Assembly: GCA_023213395.1 (NCBI GenBank)
Contig: CM041465.1
Span: 146,327,741-146,391,740, forward strand
Direction of reading: 5' to 3'
Source of the DNA: Cycas panzhihuaensis
Taxonomy: Eukaryota; Cycadophyta
DNA: 64,000 nucleotides
In this document: positions 12,220 through 23,504 of the stretch, piece by piece
Position numbering within the stretch: the stretch's first letter is position 1
Layout of the letters: each line of letters begins with the position of its first letter
Notes under the pieces: model-generated
Seen by the model: only the letters and a program-made list of their open reading frames with translations
Database searches by the model: none
What the model was told of the DNA's origin: nothing
Program-made: the position numbers and the translations under genes

Positions 12220-13370
12220 TGTTCCAAAAGAACTTATGGAGAGGATGGAAAAATATTGGGAAAAGAATTGGCAGGGAGGTTTTTAAAAAAATGTATCACT
12301 ACCAAATGGAGGACAAATAACCCAATGGAGATGATGGCTTTGCATAAGGAGTGTGTGTTATTTTAATTCACAAACCAAGAAGATATAATAAACATACTCT
12401 TGAAGTCACCTTGAATGTTGGGTAGGAAGGCAATTGCTTTGGAGAAGTGGCACCCAGATTTTGATCCATAAGTGCCAACAGTGAAAGATGCCTCGATATG
12501 GGTTCACATGCCTAGATCCCCTCTGTAATTTTATAATCTAAAAGTTATTAAAGGAGTGGTGAAAGCAATAGGGCTATTACTGGCCATTGACTCAATAACA
12601 AAAAATAGAAGTTGACTGATTTATGCTAGATTTTGTATGCTGGCAAGATTAGATAAAAGATTACTAAAAATGGTAAAGCTAGAATCTAAAGGAGGGAGTA
12701 GAGCCCAGAACCTAGTTTATGAGCTAGATAATGTTAGATGCTCTAGATGCAAACAATTTAGGCATATCCCTTTAACATTCTTGGGGGACAAAGAGAAGGA
12801 AGGGCCTGGTGAAAATGGTTTGGTAATTATTCCTAAGGCCTAAGAAGAGAAAAAAGAAGAAGGAAAGTAAGATATGGAAGATATCTAAGAAAGTAGACAC
12901 GAGGCTCCCTAGGAGGAGGAGGGGCCAAAGGTGGGAGTCATAGTCTTTAAACCAAAAGAAGAGGATACCCTTTTTGAGGAAGGGGAGGAGAGATGGTTTA
13001 GGTTAAAGGGATAGATGAGGGGCCCCAAAGGGAAGTAGAGACTAGGGCTAGTAGCCAGATCAGTTGTGAGGGGTATAACAAAGCTCGGTAAGAGGGGGGT
13101 CTACCTTTAGGGAGCACACAAGAAGGGGCTAGAAATGTTAAATGCACATGGAGAGTTAAGGAGAAGGACTTGCTAGAGGAACAAACAGAGGCAAGTTACA
13201 GAAAAGGTCCTAATGTGGGTAGTGACAGAAGAGTTAGAAGACCTACCAAGAAGATGATTATAAAAAGGGAGATAGTGTCCAAAATTAATTAAGGGTACTA
13301 GCAAATCCTTAGGGAGGGGGTTGGCGAGGGACCATTTCTAAGGATCCAAAGGTGAAGTTGTTGGGTTTGC
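12220..13370 (+). pseudogene. LINE ORF1 remnant (DUF4283 plus zinc knuckle)
   Basis: The frame reads WMLGRKAIALEKWHPDFDP, then tryptophan-valine-histidine spacing typical of DUF4283, the RNA-binding-like N-terminal domain of plant LINE ORF1. About 12,637-12,843 stays open: it gives LARLDKRLLK and ends in a C-x2-C-x4-H knuckle (CSRCKQFRH) that lacks its last cysteine. The following acidic and lysine-rich linker (12,844-13,370) is full of stops. ORF1 normally coats LINE RNA. This copy is dead, with several stops. Confidence 0.65.
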
Positions 13371-13389
13371 AGGGAGCAAGGCCTACTAT

Positions 13390-14428
13390 GAGGATCATCT
13401 CCTAGAATATTAGGGGCCTAAACACTCCTTCCAAATAGAGGGTTGTGAAGGGCCTATGTACAAGGATGGGAGTGAACATTCTCATGTTACAAGAGACTAA
13501 AATGGATAATATTAAAGGTATAGAGGTAAAAATAAAGGTCTGGAGGAATGGGGAGATGCTACTAAAGGATGGTAATCATGGATTTAGAGGAATAGCTATT
13601 CTATAGAATGCAAAAGAATGGCATGGTGAAGTCTTTACTTAGGAAGACCACCTTATGTTAATCTGGTTAACCTATAGAAGAATGAACATGTGTTAGTTAG
13701 CTGCTAATATTTATACTCCCCTAACTGTGGAAGGAGGGAAGAATCTACGGGATAAAATTCTAGAGATTCATAAAGAATGGAAAGGTCCTTGGTTGGTGGT
13801 AGGGGATCTTAATACAGCCCTATCTCTGGGTGGAAAAAGGGCGGTCAAGAGGGCTGGTCTAAAAGTATGACCAATTTGGGAGATTTCCTCCAAAAAGTAG
13901 GGTTGATGGAAATCCTTCTTAAAGGGCAAAGTATACTTAGACAAATAGAAGATTAGGAGAGCATCACATTTAGATCAAATTAAATAGGGTAATGATCAAC
14001 TGTGATTGGGCTAGACTCCATAATGATATTAAACTAGATACCCTTCCCAGGGTGGCATCTAATCATGCACAATTACTACTTGAGTTTAATACCATAGAGA
14101 AACACCTTAGAGCCCCTTTTTGCTTTGAACTTATATGTATAAGACGTCTAGAGCTCAGGAATTAGATTCAGGATTGGTGGAGCAAGTCATTTGATGGGCA
14201 TACAATGTTTAGGTTCTCGAAGAAGCTGAACTAGGTGAAAAGACAAATCAAAGTTTGGAATAAAGAGGTATTTAGGGATATTTTTGAAGGGTTATATCAT
14301 TGGGGAGATTAATGAAATTGAAAGAAGGATTAAAAAGGAGGGAAAATTTATCTCCTTGGATCAATGAGAATGAGTGACTCTTAGGAATCTAGAGGAGGTC
14401 CTTGGGAAGGAGGAAATATATTAGAGAC
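13390..14428 (+). pseudogene. LINE apurinic-type endonuclease domain, ORF2 N-terminus
   Basis: The exonuclease-endonuclease-phosphatase fold is recognisable by NIRGLNTPSK near 13,400, LLQETKMD near 13,485 with the metal-binding glutamate, and VVGDLNTALS near 13,796, which equals the GDFN motif. The domain nicks target DNA for target-primed reverse transcription. Later residues (RVASNHAQLLLEF near 14,055) give the terminal SDH-like region as SNH. Stops and at least one frameshift make it non-functional. The ORF is cut at 14,428 by the old gypsy element. Confidence 0.8.
14424..14428. repeat. Target-site duplication GAGAC, left copy
   Basis: Identical to 38,054-38,058. The two copies bracket the old gypsy element exactly. 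Confidence 0.85.
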
Positions 14429-16680
14429 TAGAATTGCATCTATGGGGATGGTAACTACACCTAGTTGGGATTTAGACTATCAACATAAGGCTCTGGGATG
14501 AAGTGATCAAACCAACAAGTACAAGGAAGCACCCACACAAGGTGTCCATGCATTGGAACGCAGGTTCAAGACCCATGAATGGTGCATAACTTCCTCTAGG
14601 TAACTTAACTTTTGACTCTGAAGGGGAGCGTAAGTGAGGGATATCCTCCGTTGCCTAAGTAACCTCAAAACATTGGTCTTCGCACCCTTGGATAGCCAGA
14701 AAGGGAAGGCAAGACCCAACGAGGAAGTGGGTCCTTATGGAAAGAAACAAAGGGATGTAGGTGAGATGTGTGAAGGTACGATGAGGTAAGTAGGGGAAGG
14801 TCATAGGGGACGGGTCCTCTAAGGACTAACCCACCTAAAGGGGATGTTGGACGGACAAAGAGTAGTAGTGGGAGGAGTTCCCACCACTCTATGTGTGAGG
14901 GAGTCTAATCTCTACATGCAACAATGGGGTAGAGACTAGTTGTATACATGTGCATATGAGAGGTAAGTAAATTATATATGTGAAAAGAATAATAAATACA
15001 CTTTTTCTCTCATTTTCCATCAAAGACAATTCCTCGCTGTCATTTCATTTTAAGCAAGGGAAGAAGGGAGAAAAGAGATAAACTAAGATATCATACAAAG
15101 TGCACGATAATGTAATTGAACATAAAGAGGGGAGGGGATATCTCCTAACAGATGCTCTTTCCTAAAGTGCAAACTAATATACAAAGGAATGATGCGAGTT
15201 GGTTCCCTTTTACTTTATTCTCTTATGTCCTTTTCATGCAAACGTATAAATTAAAAGAAGCAAGAAAAGACCAATGAAATGAAAGTGGCGTACCTGGAAG
15301 GGCGATGCAGCTAAAATATGATTTCCATATTACGCTACACCCACTTCCTCTTTTCCCTCTCCTGACGCATGAGTGGTGTAGGGGTTTCCTTACCTCCCCT
15401 AAAATGAAAGGAAGAAGCAAGAAAAACACAAAGAAAAAATGAACTATACCTAGGCTAGAACAACCAAAGAAAAAGAGGCCAGGAAACACACCTGGATTGT
15501 TGCCGTTTACTCATCTCTACAAATGGCACAAAAAACCTACAATTACAAAGTTCCTTGCCCTTTCCTAAGGGGCTTCTAGGCTATAAAGCAAATATATACA
15601 TGTATATGTAATAGTAAAATGCTAAAATGTTGCAAGTTAGAGTGTTTCAATTTAAGTAATATTCCACCAAAGAATAACTCTACATCTCCCAAGAAAACTA
15701 ACAATACAATACAAGGTATAGGGGAGGTTAGCCTATGAATGGTTAACCCTCCAACAAGTGCACCTCCACGCTACCCTTAGACATAGAAAATAATATGTTA
15801 AGACAACTTAGCAGTGAATAGTAAGGGAAACAAACATCATGAGGTTTACGAATGTTGCCTATGTTACGAGTATGTTACGTGCAACAATTGTAACATTGGC
15901 TAAGCCGAGACCCAAGATAGATGAGGGACACCATTTGGGGCTAGAAGAGCTACCCAAGAGAGTTGTGCAGGCCTAGAAATTGTATAGCAAGGGCTACATA
16001 CATTGATATCCAGTGCATGCCAATTCCCAAAGACTCCCTGGTAACACAAGAGAGGCACAAGTGGAAGAGAGGAAAGAGGAGAAGGGGGTTGCCCTTGAGG
16101 AGCATGCCTAGTTGGGTATGGAACCCATATAGGTCCTTTCTCTTGCTTGTTAGGATCCTCTCTTGCAACCTCCTTGGAAAAACTAGGAGAGGGTAGGGAG
16201 ATGAAGAGGGCGGAAAGACAAGAAATGGAGGAGTTACCTCTAGTATGCACTGAAAAAATAAAGAAAGGAGGGATATGCTCAAAGATATAACCTTTTACAA
16301 GATAATCCAAAGGAAAGACATGGAAAAATAATGAAATAATACTTGCTAGGCTGAGAAGGAGCTAAGTCTGCCCCTAAAAATAATAGGAAATAGTAGATTT
16401 GATATGCTTACAAAGGGGTCCTTAGGAGGATGTTGCAATCTAGAAACAAACTTGCTGAAAGCTGTAGGAAGGGCATGGAGGCCAAACTTGGGCATGAATC
16501 CTTACTTTGAGATATTTGTTGGTGAGCCTGCTACCACAGATCAGAGATGAAATGGGTGGATCTTAGGCTGGAGCATAGGGAACTCAAGTGTTGCAGGGTG
16601 TTCCTGCAGAAAACTCCTACGAAAGAAAGAGAAAAGAGAAGAGAAAGTGGAAGAACAGGAGGAAAATGAGGTTGTTTTGG

Positions 16681-16688
16681 GCTTTATA
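16681..16688 (-). promoter_or_regulatory. TATA box in 3' LTR of old gypsy element
   Basis: The minus strand reads TATAAAGC within GGTATAAAGCCC. It is conserved at 37,327-37,334 in the partner LTR and corresponds to the CATAAAAA of the young element. Confidence 0.5.
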
Positions 16689-16815
16689 CCTAACCCTAGG
16701 TTGAATGGACTATTAGGGTTGAGATAGGGCTCGAGAGGTGTTGAAGCCACGTGGCAATTTCATGAAAAAAGTGAAAATTTCTATGGTAGATTTAAAAAAA
16801 AAATGTTAGGTGACA

Positions 16816-16888
16816 GTCACCCCATGGCAAACTTTATGATACCGCGAAGTTTACCATGATACCGTGACATTTGCCATGGTGCGGTGAC
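16816..16888. repeat. Inverted repeat upstream of the LTR TATA box
   Basis: Arms 16,816-16,831 and 16,870-16,888 share GTCACC plus CCATGGCAAA in inverted orientation. Between them lie ACCGCGAAGTTTACC and related short copies. In transcription direction the hairpin lies about 130-200 bp upstream of the TATA box. The young LTR has a different but equally placed hairpin. Confidence 0.55.
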
Positions 16889-17409
16889 AGGGACCAAAAT
16901 AAGCCAAAAAGGGCATACTTGGGAGCCTTAAAAGAGGGTACCCTAGGCTTAGGAGAGGCTAGCCCTCTGTCCAGATGGGTGGGGACATTTAAATAAAGAG
17001 GATGACCTAAACCAAATGGGGTACTGAAGTGGCAGGACTCCTAAGAAACCAATAATTGGCATAAAGATAAAATAATCACACTTAGCGGGGTGCTAAGGGC
17101 TGTGATATAGTAAGGGGTGTGATGGATCATGTGGGCTGAGTGGTGCTTAGGACAACACAGAGGTGTATAGGAGGGTTGTGGAGTGCCATGTGGATGCATG
17201 TCCCACTAATCGTCATAGGCTGAAAGAGTAACAAGCAGTATGATCAAGCAACAGGTACAAGGTGATCACTCAAGTGTGTTAGTCAACCATGCAATGAAAG
17301 GATGCTTTGATTTACCTTTCTAGAGAAGTAGTAAAGGTAAAAGATAGAAGCATACCTACACTTACCTGAGTCAACTTTCCAAGAACCCATTCTCAGTAGT
17401 TGGGAAACA

Positions 17410-17420
17410 CTGCCCCCTTG
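17410..17420 (-). promoter_or_regulatory. Candidate polypurine tract of old gypsy element
   Basis: The minus strand reads CAAGGGGGCAG directly before the 3' LTR start TGTTTCCC. Confidence 0.5.
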
Positions 17421-17929
17421 GCAGCAGAGCCTCGTAGCTCAGAGGCGTAATGTGACAATGAATGCTAACAACACAATGTTAGTAACACATATATATATAA
17501 ATAATCATAACAATGGTATGAGCCAAGGGCGATGATGAGTGTCGTGGTAGAATACATGGGTGTAGAGGCAAGGGTGAGACAACATAGGGGATGCTTGTGT
17601 GTTATCATATAGACTACAGGTAATAATAACGGATGGGGGGATGGCCCCATCGTAAGAATAGGATGAATGGGTGGTGAAGGCCACATATAAGACTCGACAT
17701 ATGTCATGAACAAGGAGCCATGTATAGACACAAATCAAGGATAGCGGGAGTTATGTGCTAAGATGCTAAGAGTAGAGTGAAGAAAATAAACCTACTGGTC
17801 ACCATAGTTTAACCTCATTAGCAACCAGCTTTTGGAGGTATGAATGGATCACAATTGTGAAGTGCAAGATGACCCAAGACTTGGGTGCATGGTGACTGAA
17901 CAAGTCTCTCAAGGTGGGTCACTAAGGAG
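17421..17929. other. Old gypsy interior between RNase H and PPT
   Basis: No domain seen. It may be a 3' untranslated region of the element. A small minus-strand frame (17,465-17,731) has no recognisable features. Confidence 0.35.
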
Positions 17930-18331
17930 TGGAAGGTGACACTCAAGGATGAAATAAACCAAGTTGTTTACCTCAGCATTGAGAGCTTAAGAGATGTATC
18001 AGATGTGGATAGATGAAAAATAAGCTAATAGGAATTTGGCAGTCGAGGCAAGGGCTCTCAGGTGTGGGCACTGCACCTAGTAGACTTGGGTGTTATGGAA
18101 CACCACAATCTAAGAGTCACAAAAGAGGATGATGGGTCCATGGTGGAAGCAGAGTGCATTGTTAAGGGCCTCAATAACAACTATGTACTTAGCTTCATTA
18201 TTGGTGGCTTCGAGAAGGAAGATCCTAGAATGCATGAAGTCATATCCGAAAGGGTCACAAAGAATCCACGCGGTGGCAGAAAGGCCAGGGTTATTATGAC
18301 TTCTGCCATCGGTGAAAATGAGTAAATCCAT
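17930..18331 (-). pseudogene. RNase H domain of old gypsy element
   Basis: The minus strand from 18,331 gives LLIFTDGRS and NNPGLSATAW, matching the first catalytic aspartate segment of RNase HI. EATNNEAKYIVVIEAL follows, with the catalytic glutamate and the TNNEAEY signature, and then FCDS with the third acidic residue. After a stop at 18,110 the same frame continues with LASTAKFLLAYFSSIHI and LNAEVNNLV, equal to the C-terminal helix and the N-x-x-(A/V)-(D/N) segment. The signature resembles the archaeal-type RNase H of Tat elements. An RNase H degrades the RNA strand of the RNA-DNA hybrid. No RT domain was found upstream, which is unusual. Confidence 0.75.
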
Positions 18332-19319
18332 GATAAAAGAATGGAGGTCTCGATATAGAGGAAAAAGCTAACGAGGTCAATGAGTGTAGAGGACTCAACA
18401 ATGGGAAACTATCATAAAAGACTTAAATGGTTGTCAATAAAGGCTGTAGAAGGTAGGGAGACCCAAAGAAAAGGCTACCCAAAGGCGAAGAGGGTCATTC
18501 AGTGAATGGGAGGGAACTGGCGGTAAAAAGGCCCCTCTAGGGTGCCAAAGGTCACTCAAGGAAGTAAAACACAGTCCCAAATAGAGGTGACACTTCCTTT
18601 GGAAGGCCTAGAGGTGCGAATGGGTAATAAAAATGAATCTAGGATGGTGAAACGAGTCAAACAAGTATAAACTTAGGTATATATAGAGGTGGCACATAAA
18701 ATGAGGTAGAAGGAGCCTCACAAGGCCAAGGAGAGGGTGCCATAAATGCACCCAATGGGTTAAAGTAAAAAAAAAGACCATGGAGGTAAAATAGGAGATA
18801 GGCCTAGAAAGTAAAGGTGATCAGGGAAGGGAGATGGTCTCAAGGGCTATCGCGACGAGAGAAATAAAGGAAGTGCTTGTTGGGGCCCCCGCCTATATAA
18901 AGAAAACTCAGCGAAAATGGAATTCATTTTCACAAGCTTAGGAATGATTCAGAGCCCTTCTCCTTACATAGCAGAGTGCCACCTAACTTCAAAGGCACAC
19001 AGGGAGAGATCCAACTATTGGATCAAGATGCAAAGATAGCATGGTGTGAAGGGAGACTAGCTAAAAAACATAAAAGATGGCCTGAAGGACAGCCAGATCT
19101 CAATCTGGGAGGAGTGAGAAGTAGTCTTGAGGGTAGGTAAGTAGGTTTGGATGGATTTTGACTATTTTTTAGGTGTTTTGCAGGAAGTTATTGTGGTGGA
19201 CAACTACGAGAATATATGAGTGGCTATGCTTAGTTTAATTGAGATGATGACACGTAGAGACTGACAAGTGTTAGGGAGGTGTGGCCTATTGAAGGCAATC
19301 CAGACACCGTAGTATGCAT
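18332..19319. other. Old gypsy interior, no domain recognised
   Basis: An RT domain would be expected about here on the minus strand, ahead of RNase H. I searched by eye for YxDD-like and LPQG-like motifs and saw none. Short open stretches just upstream of RNase H read like a linker. Confidence 0.35.
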
Positions 19320-20390
19320 CCGACCAGTGCCTTCTAGTGGATATTGTCTCTCACTAGGATCAATGAAGGCATGTATTCCATCTTCCCCAAGTGGGAGATG
19401 TCCCAGTTACACTAGGAGACGTTAGGAGGATCTTGGGAGTACCAGTGGTAAGAGCATCAACGTCACTATGCGTGTTGCTTAGTAATGGCACTACACATAG
19501 GGAGGCAGTGACCTATTTCACACGTCAGGACCAGAGGGAGATGAGAGGCATACCGATGTAGAGTATGATCATGTCCATAATTCCTTGTATGAGGAAATTG
19601 ATTACACTGTATATTCTATTCTAGATATCTGAGAAACATAATTATAGGGATATACCCAGCAGATAGATAGATACAGTGAGGAGATGTGAGGCTAGGGAGA
19701 GATTGGACTAGGCCACACTGATAGTTATGAACTTGGTTGCCCAATTAGATGCTATCAGGGTAGTTGGGAGAGGAGGATTATCCTATATCACACTATTGCT
19801 GTGTTGGTTCTTTGATCACTTTGGAGTAGTGGCACCACTAGGAGGGTGCCACTTGATTTTAGCATGGGCTCCAATGGTCCACAAGTGGCAGACTCAGTTC
19901 AGGGGAACCGAGGACCATACACATATCAGGTGTTCAATGTAGGCTACATCACTAGACCTCCTTACCATGGCAGACTACACATCAGATCCATATAGAGGGG
20001 AGAAGTGGGATAATGATGATGAGGTAGGAGGAGCAGGAGGTGTCCTTAGCAAGGGAGATGATGATGATGGAGATGATAGAGGTGATGGGGCCAACCTATC
20101 AGGAGTAGTAGGTGGAGAGGCAGGTCCATCGGGGACCGTAAGAGGAGAGGCAGGGTCATCAAGAGCTGCAAGAGTAGAGGCAGGTTCATCAAGGACTATA
20201 GGGAGAGGTGGAGCTTCCCGGACACCAGTCCAGAAGCTGAGGATAGTAGGGAGAGTCTGGGCAGTGGAAGCACTGGCAGAGAAGGGTGGAGGTACCTCAG
20301 CAGGGAGCTCCCAAAGATGTAGGAGGAGTCTGGGAGGTATGTGGTCCCCATGAGAGGGATCACATAGACTAGGAGATGATACCTAGGAGT
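19320..20390 (+). pseudogene. Plant mobile domain (PMD, MAIN-like) gene remnant, antisense to its host element
   Basis: The plus strand near 19,335-19,560 reads HVFHLPQVGDVPVTLGDV, then RRILGVPV, which matches the core of the plant mobile domain (PF10536, often labelled aminotransferase-like). VTYFTRQDQREMRGIP follows. A second open piece at 19,727-19,942 (LSYITLLLCWFFDHF) corresponds to the later helical part of the domain. The last piece at 19,967-20,353 is an Asp/Gly/Ser-rich tail, common in PMD proteins. Stops and frameshifts inactivate it. PMD proteins of the MAIN and MAIL type act in transposon silencing, and PMD genes are known to travel in plant transposons. Here the gene is in opposite orientation to the element's own gag and RNase H. 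Confidence 0.62.
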
Positions 20391-20705
20391 AAGACATCAC
20401 TAGAGAGTAGGGTACAATAATTTTTTGACATGGGAAAGCACCAGACCTTCAGGGAGTCACCATATGTTGCCACATGATTGTACTCCTCCCTACAAGGATT
20501 CTAGCTTCTCATAGATGATGTACTATACATTTTGTATGATATGACACATGATCATTATATATATATAGACGGGGCCATTTGCATCCTATTGATATATGTT
20601 GATATGTATGATGACACATGATGATGGATGATGTTATATTTTCTTTTATGTATATGTATGAGGGTGCACAGATACACGGTGAGCTATAGATTATGATGTT
20701 TTTTG
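20391..20705. other. Old gypsy interior left of the nested insertion
   Basis: AT-rich, with TATATATATA near 20,560 and several ATGATG-type short repeats. No gene recognised. It continues at 30,641 on the other side of the young insertion. Confidence 0.4.
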
Positions 20706-20710
20706 GTTGA
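20706..20710. repeat. Target-site duplication GTTGA, left copy
   Basis: Identical to 30,636-30,640. It brackets the young gypsy element exactly. Confidence 0.9.
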
Positions 20711-21243
20711 TGTTTCCCGGCTATCGGGAATGGACTTGCGACACATCGACACAGGTTTGTGCAGGTATATGCCTTTACTTTGCTTACTTATGATCGTTGC
20801 GATGGTGGGAATGGTTTGATTGACATGTGCCCGTCCATATGCACTGTTTGATTGCTTGTTCATTATGCATGTGCCTAACGCACCTTTTAGCCTATGACGA
20901 CTCACAGTAGGGGCATTCATCGTGAATCGACACCCCGTATGGCGACAACCACCCACGACGTCTCCATGGTCTTCGGGATGCTTTGGCACTTTGTTTATGC
21001 GTGTTACAGCGTCGCTTATGTTGCAAACCCTTTCTAAGCTGGTTTAACCCTTGGTTAGGTCTTTTGCACCGTTTGAGCACATGCCCATGACCTAAAACGC
21101 TCTTGACTAATGTATTTTGAGTTTAACTTATGATTTTACCTTAAAGACCGATTTCTTACTTTAATTTTCTGCTTTTTGTTTCGGTTCTGCATCACGGTAA
21201 ATTAAGCTGCATCACGGAGTTCCAAGCGGTACCAAGGCATCAT

Positions 21244-21272
21244 GATAAACTTAGCAGATCGCTAAGTTTATC
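21244..21272. repeat. Perfect 12-bp hairpin in U3 of young 5' LTR
   Basis: GATAAACTTAGC, loop AGATC, GCTAAGTTTATC. The arms are conserved at 28,649-28,677 although the loop differs there. It lies about 135 bp upstream of the TATA-like box. Confidence 0.7.
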
Positions 21273-21405
21273 GCGGTACGACTGTTTAAAATTTAAAAAA
21301 GAGAAACCACGCGACAGTGGCCGCAATTTTTCGCGAATCTGCCGCGTGGCTCCCAACGGTTGGAGGCGCCCGAGGGCCCCCAACGTTCACTCGCTTCACT
21401 CAAGA

Positions 21406-21413
21406 CATAAAAA
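21406..21413 (+). promoter_or_regulatory. TATA-like box in 5' LTR of young element
   Basis: CATAAAAA, in the position equivalent to the TATAAAG of the old element's LTR. Transcription would start some 30 bp downstream, leaving an R-U5 of about 1.8 kb. Confidence 0.4.
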
Positions 21414-23239
21414 CCATTTTTTCATTCATTTGCTTCATTATTCACCTCACTTTTCAACTTTCCTAGAGCATTTTTTCACAAAGAGACAAAGAACAAAAAC
21501 AGTGATAAGAGACATCCTCCTACAAATTGTGGATCGGAGGTACAAAGGGTCGCTATATTGGAGTTGCAGGGCCATCACGCCTCACGAGTCTGTTCTAAGC
21601 ACTCTTCCTCTTCATACATTCTCAAGGCTTTCAAGAGGATTTTTCATCAAGAAAGACCATCGCAAGGAGCCATTTCCAAGCTTTTGACTTGCATGAGGTT
21701 CCACTACCTTATTCTCTTGCAAGGGACATGCAACAACACCTCATAGGCATTGGTTGGACCAAGCACCAAGCTTCCAAGGACCTACATGCTCTCATTTCTC
21801 ATCATTGGAGGTATTTGGTGTCCCTTGTTAAGTGCTTTTTTGCTTATTTCTCCATTGCTTACTTGCAAATCTTTTCCTCTCTTTGTGCATGTATTTCCTT
21901 GAGTTTCCCTTGATCATTTGATGCAAATAACGTAGCGGTTGTGGCCCATTGAGTGTTGCCCTAGGCTGAGCCTAGTTTCTCACTTGCCCCCCTAAACCCA
22001 TCCTTTTCCTCCAACCCTTCTCTTTCCCCATTTCTTGGGCAAGCCAAGCATAAAGGGTTAGAGGAGGGTTAGAGGGAGGTAGGGGGGGTTCCGTCCCCGA
22101 TCTTGCCCTACTCCCCAAGGGTTCGTCCCTTATCCTCTCCCCTTTATCTCCCGCTTTGCTTAGGAAGCGGGGCTAGAGAAGATTTGGAGAGTCGGTTTGA
22201 ATACCCGTCTTGGTATAGGCTATCCGTTGCTACGACCCGTCTGTTACATGCTAGCATCGCTTCCCTTATATCTGTGGAGACCTCTCGTGGGTGAGTTAGC
22301 CATCCGAGGCTACACTCGATCCGCTTGGTGCGTTGGTGGTGTATGTCGATTGCATATGTGTCGTGTGACTTCGTTTCCTTTCATTGCATGTTAGTGCCTA
22401 ACCGTATCTTCCTAGCTTAGTTTATTTTACTTGCGGCACATATATACATACCTTTTGTATCTCGTAGCCTCTCTCTCGAGAGGAAGGTATTACCTTATTT
22501 GCTTGCGGGAGGCGTTGAGCAAAGGCGCATAGGGTCGATCCATTCTTGGGTCGACGCTTGTTTGGTACGTTCTCCCTTTTGTTTATGTCGCTTTGAGCTT
22601 TCTTTTCTATCGTTTCAGTTTAGTTAGTGTTTATTTGCTTTCGGGAGGTAAGTGATCCCCATCACCGCTTGCAACCGACGTCGCATCTGAGAGGGACGAC
22701 GGAGGAAGCACAACCTGGGACGGACACTGCGTCTCGGCCAACCCAGGATCCGGTATTCTCCGCTCACCTTCCATACTCTTTTTCGTGCTCTTCGTTCCTT
22801 TACACTTGCTTTAGTAGTTAAAGAACATAAGAAAAAGGGAAGAAATAACTATTTAGTTTGTACTTGCTTTTACTCTGCATTTACTTTACTTGTACATTTC
22901 TTTGCTATACCCGTATTATGGTATTTGAGATCCCGTGACCGATCCCTCCTTAGCTCTTGCATATATTTTACCCGTGACACGTTCGGTTGGTTGCCCCCCT
23001 TCGCCGCTTTCTCATTGCCTTGAGAAGCAGCGGCGTCGTTTCCTTTTCCCTTCCCGCCATCCGAAGGGTAGGAGGGTCTCGCCTTGCGGCTACACAGAAG
23101 CAACCAGCACCTTGCGATCCGTGCACGCTCCGGCGCCGCGGACGTCCGCGAGGTATGATCCTCGTTCTTTAGCCTGTTAGCCCTGTGGTTTTGTGTCCTT
23201 CCCGCTAAGCGTTGGATCATTGCCGTGGAGAGCGTTTCA

Positions 23240-23270
23240 CCGGCGACCATCTTTGGGGGCGCCAAGAAGG
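23240..23270 (+). promoter_or_regulatory. Putative primer-binding region of young element
   Basis: The bases after the 5' LTR (CCGGCGACCATCTTTGGGGG, then CGCC) are partly conserved in the old element at 35,030-35,065 (minus strand CTAGTGACCATATTAGGGAC). Conservation at this spot suggests the PBS, but I could not assign a tRNA with confidence. Confidence 0.35.
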
Positions 23271-23504
23271 GAGCTAGATCCGCTTCCCTTCGTGTTGGTG
23301 CTCTTGCCTTTAGGTAGGCTCGCATTTTGTGTTTTGAGTTGGGCAACCCCCAGCGGGTTTGCGGTCTTTCCTTCCTTTTCCTTTTCGCTTTTTCTAACAA
23401 CGCCGCGAGGCGTTGCATGCGACGTTCTCGCGGCCGCTTGGGTTTGCCACCGTTGTTAGAAGACCAATCGTCGCGTTCATTCCATCGTCGAGCCCCGTTT
23501 GACA
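23271..23504 (+). other. Untranslated leader of young element
   Basis: Between the presumed PBS and the gag start codon. GC-rich, with no motif recognised. Confidence 0.4.

Larger units (their letters stand above)
12180..14428 (+). mobile_element. L1-type LINE, 5' half (ORF1 and endonuclease)
   Basis: A plant non-LTR retrotransposon whose 3' half lies at 38,059-41,390. The old gypsy element inserted here at the target GAGAC (14,424-14,428). Across the join the peptide runs from a stretch ending in GKEEIYWR to one with SRALWLAKR and NTKYFH, the usual linker between endonuclease and RT in plant L1 elements. The 5' end is not sharply defined and no target duplication for the LINE itself was found. 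Confidence 0.85.
14429..17409 (-). repeat. 3' LTR of old gypsy element
   Basis: Pairs with 35,066-38,053 over its whole length, with many transitions and few indels. On the minus strand it begins TGTTTCCCAACTACTGAGAATGG, which is recognisably the same start as the young element's TGTTTCCCGGCTATCGGGAATGG (each shown as motif only). Peptides predicted within it (for example 15,900-16,310) have no partner in the other LTR and are not genes. Confidence 0.88.
20711..23239 (+). repeat. 5' LTR of young gypsy element
   Basis: Runs from TGTTTCCCGGCTATCGGG to AGAGCGTTTCA. Long tracts are identical to 28,114-30,635, interrupted by small clusters of differences at CG and CHG sites. Open frames inside it (21,346-21,687; 21,689-21,913; 22,103-22,394) lack domain features and are taken as untranslated R-U5 sequence. 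Confidence 0.9.

Noticed and set aside
15900-16310. 136-codon minus-strand frame in the old LTR
   Set aside because: The partner LTR (36,540-36,950) does not preserve the frame, and the peptide is low-complexity.
17410-17450. tRNA-like sequence after the old 3' LTR (GCCTCGTAGCTCAGAGG)
   Set aside because: It has a D-arm-like phrase only; no anticodon or T-arm can be folded at the right spacing.
19967-20353. Stand-alone acidic protein gene
   Set aside because: It directly follows the decayed PMD frames and has the low-complexity composition of a PMD C-terminal tail, so it is treated as part of that remnant.
21346-21913. Open frames of 74-113 codons in the young 5' LTR, repeated at 28,749-29,305
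   Set aside because: They lie downstream of the TATA-like box within R-U5, differ in frame between the two LTRs and show no known motif. They are better explained as untranslated LTR sequence.
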